Assembly (NCBI GenBank): GCA_014338005.1
Contig: QUBZ01000010.1
Span: 1-64,000, forward strand
Length of the DNA stretch: 64,000 nt
DNA from: Chloroflexota bacterium
GTDB lineage: Bacteria > Chloroflexota > Anaerolineae > Aggregatilineales > Phototrophicaceae
Reading direction: 5' to 3'
Of the stretch, positions 50,216-56,949 are shown piece after piece. Under the pieces are notes generated by a model. That model saw nothing but the letters and a program-made list of their open reading frames with translations. It had not been told where the DNA came from and searched no databases. Position 1 is the stretch's first letter. Every line of letters begins with the position of its first letter. Made by a program: the position numbers and the translations under genes.

Positions 50216-51148
50216 ATGGAAGGCGTACTGATTATTATCGTATTGCTCGTCATTGCCGGATTAGTTTATGTTGGCCTCCGGGATGATCGCAGCCGCGATC
50301 CGCTCCAGGAGCGTTTGGCGCAGTTCGGCGAACGCGAACTGCCGGATTCGCTGGAAGAAATCGAACTTTCGCTGCCCTTTAAAGATCGTATTTTGCTCCC
50401 GCTCATGCGTAAGGTAGCCGACCTGGTGGTGAAGTTCACGCCCGAAAAGCAGCTTGAGCAAACCCGCCACCAGATCGAACTCGCCGGCATGTCCGGGTCT
50501 ATGGAGCCGACCACCTTTTTCGCCATGCGTATCGGCGCGACCATCGGCCTGGGGCTGATGGCCTTTATGGTCTTTTACGTGCTGTCCCCCAAACGCGACC
50601 CCAACGCCCTGGCTTATGTCATCGGCGGCGCGGGGCTGGGCTACTTTTTCCCGGTGCTGTGGATTAAAAGCAAAATCAGCAAGCGCCAGGATAACATCAT
50701 CAAAGCCCTGCCGGACGCGCTCGACCTGCTGACCATCTGCGTCGAGGCCGGGCTGGGCTTCGACCAGGCGATGGGCAAAGTTTACGAAAAATGGGATAAC
50801 GACCTGGCCGTCGCGTTTGGCCGCGTCCTGCGGGAAATTCAGCTCGGCAAGCTGCGCCGCGAAGCCCTGCGCGATATGTCCGAACGAATGGACGTACCCG
50901 ACGTAACCGCCTTCACTGCCGCCGTCATCCAGGCCGACCAACTGGGCGTCAGCATGACCAAAATCCTGCGCGTTCAGTCCGACCAGATGCGGGTCAAACG
51001 CCGGCAGCGCGCCCAGGAAAAAGCGCACCAGGCGCCGGTGAAGATGATGATCCCGATGGTTCTGCTCATCTTCCCGTCGCTGTGGATTGTGCTGTTGGGG
51101 CCGGCTATTGTCTTCCTGCTCCAAAGCGGTACTTTAGGGAAGATTTAA
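50216..51148 (+). CDS. tadC: TadC-type pilus inner-membrane platform protein
   Basis: A 310-residue protein, ATG after AGAGG, 18 bases past tadB. Starts with one helix (GVLIIIVLLVIAGLVYVGL), then a cytoplasmic loop and the F domain: IKALPDALDLLTICVEAGLGFDQAMG, LGKLRREALRDMSERMDVPDV, AVIQADQLGVSMTKILRVQSDQMR, ending MIPMVLLIFPSLWIVLLGPA. Paralogue and partner of TadB. Last gene of the Tad motor cluster; no pilin (Flp) or prepilin peptidase follows. Confidence 0.94.
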   Translation: MEGVLIIIVLLVIAGLVYVGLRDDRSRDPLQERLAQFGERELPDSLEEIELSLPFKDRILLPLMRKVADLVVKFTPEKQLEQTRHQIELAGMSGSMEPTTFFAMRIGATIGLGLMAFMVFYVLSPKRDPNALAYVIGGAGLGYFFPVLWIKSKISKRQDNIIKALPDALDLLTICVEAGLGFDQAMGKVYEKWDNDLAVAFGRVLREIQLGKLRREALRDMSERMDVPDVTAFTAAVIQADQLGVSMTKILRVQSDQMRVKRRQRAQEKAHQAPVKMMIPMVLLIFPSLWIVLLGPAIVFLLQSGTLGKI

Positions 51149-51196
51149 CGAACCCTTACGCCGTCCTTCAACTGAAACCGCTTTTTACCACCTGGG

Positions 51197-51931
51197 ATGC
51201 CCGATATGCCCGGTCTGTTGCTTTTTTCCTCTTTCCCTTCCGGCCATCCACAAGGCCGGCAGCGTGGTTTTTTTGCGCCCGATTCCAGGTCGCGCCGTCT
51301 GGCGGACGCGCTGGTTGACCTCATCTTCCCGCCGCGCTGCGCGGGCTGTGGCCGTGTGGATTGGGGCTGGTGCGCGCGCTGCCAGGCAGACCTGGAACAA
51401 ACCCCTTATCCGCAGTACGTCCAACCGCTGCCGCCGCTTTCCGGCATGGCCTCCACCGCCGTTCATGAAGGTAAGGTTCAGCAGGCTATCTGGTCGCTCA
51501 AATACGAAAACGCGCGCCATATCAGCCAGCCTTTAGGCGACCGGCTGGCCGCCCACCTGGAGCTGCTGGACTGGCCGGTAAGCTGCATCGTGCCGGTGCC
51601 GATGCACGTCGAACGGCTGGCACAGCGCGGGTATAATCAGGCGCAGCTTTTGGCGGAACAGGCGGCGCGGTTGGCTACCCTGCCCTGCCGCCCGGATGCG
51701 CTGCGCCGCTGGCGTTTTACGCCGTCCCAGGTCGGCCTGGGGCGCGAGGCCCGGCTCGAAAATGTTAAGGACGCTTTTGAGGCTAGCCCGGCGCTCGCTG
51801 ACGGCCAGATTGTGCTGCTGGTGGACGACGTATACACCACCGGCGCAACCCTCAGCGCCTGCGCCGCCGCCCTGCTCGATGCCGGCGCTGCCGCCGTTTA
51901 CGGCTTAACCGTATCGGCAGCCCGTCACTGA
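51197..51931 (+). CDS. comF: ComF-family phosphoribosyltransferase-like protein
   Basis: A 244-residue protein. ATG 51197 or 51206 gives an N-terminal extension of about 35 residues before the expected start (ALVDLIFPPRCAGCGR). A zinc-finger of four Cys (CAGCGRVDWGWCARC) is followed by LKYENARHISQPLGDRLA, IVPVPMHVERLAQRGYNQAQLLA and the PRPP loop VLLVDDVYTTGATLSACA. In naturally competent bacteria ComF helps move single-stranded DNA inwards. It follows tadC by 48 bases, raising the possibility that the Tad pilus takes part in DNA uptake; many ComF genes, however, have no such link. Confidence 0.92.
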   Translation: MPDMPGLLLFSSFPSGHPQGRQRGFFAPDSRSRRLADALVDLIFPPRCAGCGRVDWGWCARCQADLEQTPYPQYVQPLPPLSGMASTAVHEGKVQQAIWSLKYENARHISQPLGDRLAAHLELLDWPVSCIVPVPMHVERLAQRGYNQAQLLAEQAARLATLPCRPDALRRWRFTPSQVGLGREARLENVKDAFEASPALADGQIVLLVDDVYTTGATLSACAAALLDAGAAAVYGLTVSAARH

Positions 51932-51959
51932 CCCTATTTTTTACAGAAGGAGCATAAGC

Positions 51960-52571
51960 ATGGACGTAACCATTCACAGCAACAACATCCGAATGACCGA
52001 TGCTCTTGAAGCCTATACACGCAAAAAACTGGATAAGCTGGATCGTTATCTTCCCAACATTACCAGAATTGAGATTGATCTGTCGCAGCAGCGCAGCCGC
52101 CGGGGAGAAGACCTGGCGATTGCCCAGATCACTATCCGCCACAAACGCGGCGCTATCCTGCGCGCCGAGGAGCGCGTCCCCGGCGATATTCAGACCGCCA
52201 TTAACGCGGCAGTGGATAATATGTACCGCCGCATCCAGCGTTTTAAGGGCAAACGCCAGCGCAAAGGCCGCGAACGTTTTACCGCCACGCTGGAAGAACT
52301 GAGCGTAGCGGAAGCCATCCCGGATGTGGAAGAATTTGTCGAGGAAGAAATCCCTGTCGAAGCGCCGGCGGCAGAAGCCGCGCCCACGATCGGCATCGTT
52401 CGCCGCAAGGCCATCTCTGTGACGGCCATGACCGAAGCCGAGGCCATCGAACAGATGGAACTGCTGGGCCACACCTTTTTCGTCTTTTTCAACGACGGCA
52501 CCGGCGGCGTGAACGTCCTGTACAAACGTTCATCAGGAGGTTACGGCGTCCTCGTGCCGCAGGTGGAGTAA
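51960..52571 (+). CDS. hpf: Long-form ribosome hibernation promoting factor
   Basis: A 203-residue protein with AAGGAG before ATG. The N-terminal S30AE domain (1-105) has IHSNNIRMTDALEAYTRKKLDKLDRYLP and basic residues of the 16S rRNA face. An acidic linker (VEEFVEEEIPVEAPAAEAAP) joins the C-terminal dimerisation domain (145-203): IVRRKAISVTAMTEAEAIEQMELLGHTFFVFFN and GVNVLYKRSSGGYGVLVP. It dimerises 70S ribosomes into inactive 100S particles when growth stops. Confidence 0.95.
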   Translation: MDVTIHSNNIRMTDALEAYTRKKLDKLDRYLPNITRIEIDLSQQRSRRGEDLAIAQITIRHKRGAILRAEERVPGDIQTAINAAVDNMYRRIQRFKGKRQRKGRERFTATLEELSVAEAIPDVEEFVEEEIPVEAPAAEAAPTIGIVRRKAISVTAMTEAEAIEQMELLGHTFFVFFNDGTGGVNVLYKRSSGGYGVLVPQVE

Positions 52572-52587
52572 CGTCCTGAAATCCGTT

Positions 52588-53361
52588 TTATGTGGGGGGC
52601 GCGGGGCGCTGCGCCCCCCATAACGCCTGTAGAAGCCGGTACTTACGCCATTCGTTCCAGGCCATCAGCAGACTCAGGCGGAGGCCGTGCAGCCCATCTC
52701 GCCAGCCTTTTAGCGTTACGAAGCGCCACCAGAACTGCCGCCAGGGCTGCAAAATGTAGTTGTGCGGTTTGGGGCGAATGCCCTGCTCGTATAGGATGCG
52801 CGAGTCGTAGGCCGCGTACCGGCGCTGTTTTTCGATAAACTGCGCCACGTCCCGGTAGTTGAAATGCACCAGATGGTTCTGGAGCGTGCCTTCTGCTTCG
52901 TCCAGCAGCACCAGTTCATGCACCTGCCGCGCCGGGTCATAATGCGCTGCGCCCACCCGCAGCAGCCGCGTCTGGTAATCGGGATACCAGCCCGCGCCCA
53001 ACGTCAGCCTGCCGAAGATATAGTTGTAACGCGGGATGCGCCACCCGGCATAACCCGGCTTTTGGATGGCCTCCCGCGCTTCCGCCGCCAGCTCCGGCGT
53101 CACCCGCTCGTCGGCATCCACGAACAGCACCCAGTCCGCCCGCCCGGCAGCAGCCTCCAGCGCCGCGTTGCGCTGCCCGGCGTAATTATCAAAACGGCGC
53201 CGAATCACCTCCGCGCCGGCGGCTTCGGCCAGTCGCGGCGTATCATCATCGCTGTAGGAATCGAACACAATCACATGATCGGCAAACCGCGCGCTTTCGA
53301 TGCAGTCCGCAATGTGCGCGGCTTCATTTTTCGTCAAGATGATAACAAACAGCGTGGTCAT
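52588..53361 (-). CDS. Family 2 glycosyltransferase (WaaE/KdtX type)
   Basis: A 257-residue protein whose ATG overlaps the upstream stop as ATGA. GT2 motifs: FVIILTKNEAAHIADCIESARFADHVIVFDSYS, then VLFVDADERVTPEL with the DxD that binds the nucleotide sugar, GWRIPRYNYIFGRLTLGAGWYPDYQTRLLRV and VHELVLLDEAEGTLQNHLVHFNY. The pattern WYPDYQTRLL-xx-VHE is typical of the LPS beta-1,4-glucosyltransferase-like subgroup. Cytoplasmic, no helices. Confidence 0.93.
   Translation of the reverse strand: MTTLFVIILTKNEAAHIADCIESARFADHVIVFDSYSDDDTPRLAEAAGAEVIRRRFDNYAGQRNAALEAAAGRADWVLFVDADERVTPELAAEAREAIQKPGYAGWRIPRYNYIFGRLTLGAGWYPDYQTRLLRVGAAHYDPARQVHELVLLDEAEGTLQNHLVHFNYRDVAQFIEKQRRYAAYDSRILYEQGIRPKPHNYILQPWRQFWWRFVTLKGWRDGLHGLRLSLLMAWNEWRKYRLLQALWGAQRPAPPT
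52593..52621. terminator. GC-rich hairpin between hpf and the convergent glycosyltransferase gene
   Basis: TGGGGGGCGC pairs with GCGCCCCCCA around a GC-rich loop, without a T-run. It overlaps the last codons of the minus-strand gene (WGAQRPAPPT). Likely a bidirectional stop. Confidence 0.55.
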
Positions 53362-54293
53362 GGCCTGCGCGCCAGTTCATAAACCGTCCGGTAAGCTTGC
53401 AGCAGCGGCTCTGCCCCATCCCGGCGCGCCTGTTCCAGGCGGCGGCGCATCCCTGCCTGCACCATCAACCGTGCGGCGTGGTACTTCCAGGCCGGGTAAT
53501 GTTTGCGGAACAATCGCAGGCGGCTCATCCACAGGTTGATGATGCTCTGCGGGCGCGCCTGCCCGGTACTCTGCCCGGCCAGATGTACGACCCGCGCCGC
53601 CGGGACGCACAACACCCGCCAGCCGGCTTTGTGGATGCGCCAGGCCCAGTCTATTTCTTCACAATACATAAAAAACTGCTCGTCGAACAACCCTGTCTGC
53701 TGGATGACCTCGCGCCGCAGCATCATTGTCGCCCCCAGGGGGAAATCTACGGGGAACGGCTGGCCGCCCTCATACCGCGCGCGCGGGTAGCGCCCGTTAA
53801 ACTCGCCTTCGATCAAGCGCCCCGGCGTGGGGAAAAACTCCACCCATAACTGCCGCAGCCCCGGAAAATGAAAGGCGCTGTGCTGGAAGCTGCCGTCTTC
53901 ATAACTCAGCCGCGCGCCCACCAATCCCACGTCCGCTTGTGCCATCAGCGCCTTGTACAGCGCCCATGTTGCCCCCGGATACGTTATGGTGTCGGGGTTG
54001 AGCAGGTACACCGCCTTCGGCAAATGGGCGGTGTCCGGCCTGCCAAAACCGATCTCGCGCAGCGCCAGGTTATTTGCCCGGCCAAAACCCAGGTTTTCGG
54101 CGCTGGCGAACACCCTCACCTGCGGGAAGGCCGCCCGCACCGCCTCGGCGCTGCCGTCCGACGAGGCGCTGTCCACCACGTACACGTCCGCCGCCAGGCC
54201 GCTGCTGTCCAGGTCGGCGAGCAGGCTTTCCAGCGCCGCCAGCGCCAGATCGCGCACGTTCCAGGTAACGATGATAACCGCCAGGTCCGCCAT
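53358..54293 (-). CDS. Family 2 glycosyltransferase (rhamnosyltransferase-like)
   Basis: A 311-residue protein; its ATG shares one base with the preceding TAA (TAATG). GT2 blocks: LAVIIVTWNVRDLALAALESL, VYVVDSASSDGSAEAVRAAFP, SAENLGFGRANNLALR, YLLNPDTITYPGATW with the DxD variant NPD, PVDFPLGATMMLRREVIQQTGLFDEQFFMYCEEIDWAWR and VVHLAGQSTG. These last motifs define the rhamnosyltransferase-like subgroup. Cytoplasmic. It pairs with the next GT2, likely adding successive sugars to a cell-surface glycan. Confidence 0.95.
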   Translation of the reverse strand: MADLAVIIVTWNVRDLALAALESLLADLDSSGLAADVYVVDSASSDGSAEAVRAAFPQVRVFASAENLGFGRANNLALREIGFGRPDTAHLPKAVYLLNPDTITYPGATWALYKALMAQADVGLVGARLSYEDGSFQHSAFHFPGLRQLWVEFFPTPGRLIEGEFNGRYPRARYEGGQPFPVDFPLGATMMLRREVIQQTGLFDEQFFMYCEEIDWAWRIHKAGWRVLCVPAARVVHLAGQSTGQARPQSIINLWMSRLRLFRKHYPAWKYHAARLMVQAGMRRRLEQARRDGAEPLLQAYRTVYELARRP

Positions 54294-55303
54294 TAACTGC
54301 CCAACTGTGCGAAGTCCAGGCCGGTGCTGTTCATAAAATCCGCCAGATCGGCAAAATCATCCGCCGTGACCGGCACGAGCGCGCTCTGCGCCAGCAGCGC
54401 CCGCAGTTTGAACGCCTCGGTATTATCTTCGGACATGGCTTGCAGGGTTTCCGTCAGCGCCAGCCGCACCCCCAGGGGGATTTCGTCCGGCATGACCAGC
54501 ACGCCGTAGGGGAAAGTAATCGTCGTCGCCAGGGTCGTGATCGCCTCGGCGGTTTCGCCCAGCGCACCGGCGTATTCTTCCAGCGCGCTTTCGGGGATGC
54601 CCGCTGCATCACAGTCGCCGTCCGCCACCGCCCGGATTAATTCCGGCACGTCGTCATAGTCCACCACCGCTTCCGGGGCGCTCACCGGGTCAAGGCCGCT
54701 GGTGCGCATCACCAGCGACGGCGCAAGCCAGGAATAAAAGTCATCGTAACCCAGGCGACAGAACGTCTGCCCGTTCAGGCCGCGCACGTCACGAATGCTG
54801 CTGTCCTGCGCCACGATGATGAGACCGGCCTCGCCGGAACGGGCGTTCTGCCGCGTCCCCTGTTCGATCTGCAAAACCGGCAGGCCGCAGTTCTGCGCCC
54901 TGGCCGCCATGTAGGTCGGCGCGTTCAGCCAGGCCGCCGACACCTGCCCGCCGGCAGAATCGCACAGCGCCGCCAGCGCCTCTGCATAACGTTCGACCAC
55001 CTCCACCTGCACGGCCAAACCCGACCGCTCCAGGATGGCGGCTTCCACATCGGCAGCAGCGTTTCGGGCGTCCGCCGCCGGCCCCCTGGGGCGCACGACC
55101 AGGCGAATCGGATTGCCTTCAGCGCCCGCAGGAATGAGCGTCGGCACTGCCGGCAGCGGTGTCGAAAGCGGCGTCGGCGTCAGCGGGACCGACGCAGCAG
55201 GTAAATTCTGCGCCGTTTCTTGGCGGCAGGCCGCCAACACCAGCAAACCTATGATTACCAGGACGAGTCGGGTATAGTTTGATTTGCTCACATCACAGTC
55301 CAT
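54293..55303 (-). CDS. PhnD-like phosphate/phosphonate-binding lipoprotein, no ABC partners nearby
   Basis: A 336-residue protein. N-terminal signal LVLVIIGLLVLAAC with a lipobox, then a TP-rich linker (SVPLTPTPLSTPLPAVPTL). The binding fold is PhnD/type-2-periplasmic: NPIRLVVRPRG, VVERYAEALAALCDSAGGQVSAAWLNAPTYMAA, QDSSIRDVRGLNGQTFCRLGYDDFYSWLAPSLVM, and ADGDCDAAGIPESALEEYAG. No permease or ATPase is in the window; it is followed by two GT2 genes. Orphan PhnD-like proteins can serve as sensors. Ligand unknown. Confidence 0.85.
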   Translation of the reverse strand: MDCDVSKSNYTRLVLVIIGLLVLAACRQETAQNLPAASVPLTPTPLSTPLPAVPTLIPAGAEGNPIRLVVRPRGPAADARNAAADVEAAILERSGLAVQVEVVERYAEALAALCDSAGGQVSAAWLNAPTYMAARAQNCGLPVLQIEQGTRQNARSGEAGLIIVAQDSSIRDVRGLNGQTFCRLGYDDFYSWLAPSLVMRTSGLDPVSAPEAVVDYDDVPELIRAVADGDCDAAGIPESALEEYAGALGETAEAITTLATTITFPYGVLVMPDEIPLGVRLALTETLQAMSEDNTEAFKLRALLAQSALVPVTADDFADLADFMNSTGLDFAQLGS

Positions 55304-55339
55304 ATCCCGCAGTCAGGCGTTTGTTAAGCAGGGTGAACG

Positions 55340-55364
55340 AGTGGTTCGCCACTTTTTAATTATA
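55340..55364 (-). promoter_or_regulatory. Minus-strand -10 box and hairpin before the PhnD-like gene
   Basis: TATAAT on the minus strand (55364-55359) lies in the 77-base gap; the best -35 at 17 bases is weak (GTCTTG). Downstream in the leader a small AGTGG/CCACT hairpin with TTCG loop (55340-55353) reads, on the plus strand, as a mini-terminator followed by TTTT. Confidence 0.35.
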
Positions 55365-55380
55365 CTTCACCCGCGCTCAA

Positions 55381-56781
55381 TCAAGACCCGCCGGAAACCG
55401 AAGGGGACGGGTCAATCAGTTCCACATCGCGCGCCCCTACCCGCGAGTTGCGGTCGCTCACTTCCACGTCCTCATGAATCAGCCCCGCCCAGCACTTCTG
55501 CGGGTTGCGGCCCTCGACCAGTTCGGTCATCCGCACCGCGCCCCACACGACGGCCTGCTGGCCGGGCGGCAGATAATAATAGGTGTTTCCGGTTTCCTCA
55601 TCCGCCACCATCAGCAGATCATCCGGCGCGCCCACCGCCCAGCGCCAGGGATAATCGCGCGTGGCCGTATCGCAGTCAAGACCCACCCGCCACGCCCCGG
55701 ACTCGTCGAACCAGCCCAGCGAAGCAGCTACCTGCGTCTGTTCGTAAACCGTGCCGGGCGGCGGCCCGCTGGTGCGGATCGGCACGTCGCCGTAGTTTTC
55801 GACCGTCAGCTTAAAAACCAGCAGATCGCCCAACGGGACATTCACCGCCAGAAAACTCAAATCCTGCGGGTCATCCGGCGGCGCAACCAGCATTCGATTG
55901 CCCCCAAAGTAACTTTCATCATACGGCGCGCGGACGAACACCACGTCCACGCCGATCGGCTGCGGCACGATTTCCGCCTGCGGGTCGCCGCCGTCCTGAA
56001 TGGTCAGGCTGCCGGTTCGCCGCACGCGCTGGCCTTCGGCGTCCTCCGCCACCACCACCACGCTGTAAAGGCCATCCGGCGGCGGGTCGGCCCCCAGGTC
56101 AACCCCGCCGTCATAATCAAAATCGTGCCGCCCCGGCTCGCCCGGTTTGCGCCCTTCCTGCCGCTCCTGCAAAAAAATTCGCAGGCCATCCTCATTTTCC
56201 AGATAAGCGGTGATCTGCGCCGCTTTCGCCAGATAAACGTTAATCCGCGCCCGGTCGCCGATGCCGTCCTGGTTGGGCGTAAAAACCTCCGGCGACACGC
56301 CGAAAGTAACCAGTTCCGGCAGGCTGGTGGAAGCGTCCGTCACCGCCAGCATCCCGGTGCGTTCGATGGTTTCGCCCCCATCGGCGGCAGATGCCGTCAG
56401 CCGCCAGGTATAGCGCCCATCGCGCAGCAAACGGCGCTCCACCTCACCCTGAATGGTTTCGCCCGGCAGAATATACCCATCCACCACGCCGCTGAATTCG
56501 ACCTGATAATCCCCTTCGGCGCGTTGTTCGCCGCTGCGGAAGGTGAACACCTGGCCGTTTTCGCCCTCAAACACCAGCGAAACCCGCGCATTACGCGACA
56601 GGCTGTAGGAAAACACCGTCACATCGTCGCTGCCATCGGCGTTTGGGGTGATCGTCTCCAGCGAAAACTCGGCCTGCATGACGAGCGGCAAATCGGGCCG
56701 CAGCAGCGCCTGACCGGCGACCAGCACCACGCCCAAAACCACGAGGGCGGCGGCCCCGGTAAGCCAGATCGAAAGTCGCAT
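55381..56781 (-). CDS. Membrane-anchored surface protein with two TPNxDG repeats
   Basis: A 466-residue protein. ATG 56781 follows AGGAG; the frame runs on to 56943, but the upstream part is not coding-like. One N-terminal helix (LTGAAALVVLGVVLVAGQALL) anchors it outside. Two Ig-like (FlgD-Ig/gliding-protein-like) units each start with a calcium-binding type motif: ETITPNADGSDDVTVFSYSLS and EVFTPNQDGIGDRARINVYL. A third segment (LGDLLVFKLTVENYGDVPIRT) is CARDB-like. The C-terminal part includes a VGLDCDTATRDYPWRWA block. No enzymatic motif. It is divergent from lon; function unknown. Confidence 0.78.
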   Translation of the reverse strand: MRLSIWLTGAAALVVLGVVLVAGQALLRPDLPLVMQAEFSLETITPNADGSDDVTVFSYSLSRNARVSLVFEGENGQVFTFRSGEQRAEGDYQVEFSGVVDGYILPGETIQGEVERRLLRDGRYTWRLTASAADGGETIERTGMLAVTDASTSLPELVTFGVSPEVFTPNQDGIGDRARINVYLAKAAQITAYLENEDGLRIFLQERQEGRKPGEPGRHDFDYDGGVDLGADPPPDGLYSVVVVAEDAEGQRVRRTGSLTIQDGGDPQAEIVPQPIGVDVVFVRAPYDESYFGGNRMLVAPPDDPQDLSFLAVNVPLGDLLVFKLTVENYGDVPIRTSGPPPGTVYEQTQVAASLGWFDESGAWRVGLDCDTATRDYPWRWAVGAPDDLLMVADEETGNTYYYLPPGQQAVVWGAVRMTELVEGRNPQKCWAGLIHEDVEVSDRNSRVGARDVELIDPSPSVSGGS

Positions 56782-56836
56782 ATTGTCAATCTCCTGCTTC
56801 ATCCAGTGGCTTCGGCTCAGGCAGCCGTCGCCGTGT

Positions 56837-56917
56837 GTTAGTCTAACGTAGAACCCCCCCGCCGCCAACCGCCGGTTTACCGATGCTTTACGCAGCCTGA
56901 AGTCTGCGGTAAACTGG
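56837..56917. promoter_or_regulatory. Two inverted repeats in the lon upstream region
   Basis: GTTAG-T-CTAAC (56837-56847) and a wider pair CCGGTTTACCG (56872-56882) with CGGTAAACTGG (56907-56917; one mismatch) lie in the 168-base divergent region before lon. Neither matches the CIRCE element of HrcA. I found no convincing -35/-10 pair. Confidence 0.4.
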
Positions 56918-56949
56918 TTCATCTTAAGATTGGCGTTTTTCACACCAGC

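Noticed and set aside
55474-56841. 455-codon plus-strand frame opposite the TPNxDG surface protein
   Set aside because: Arg/His-rich shadow; the minus strand has a signal anchor and repeat motifs.
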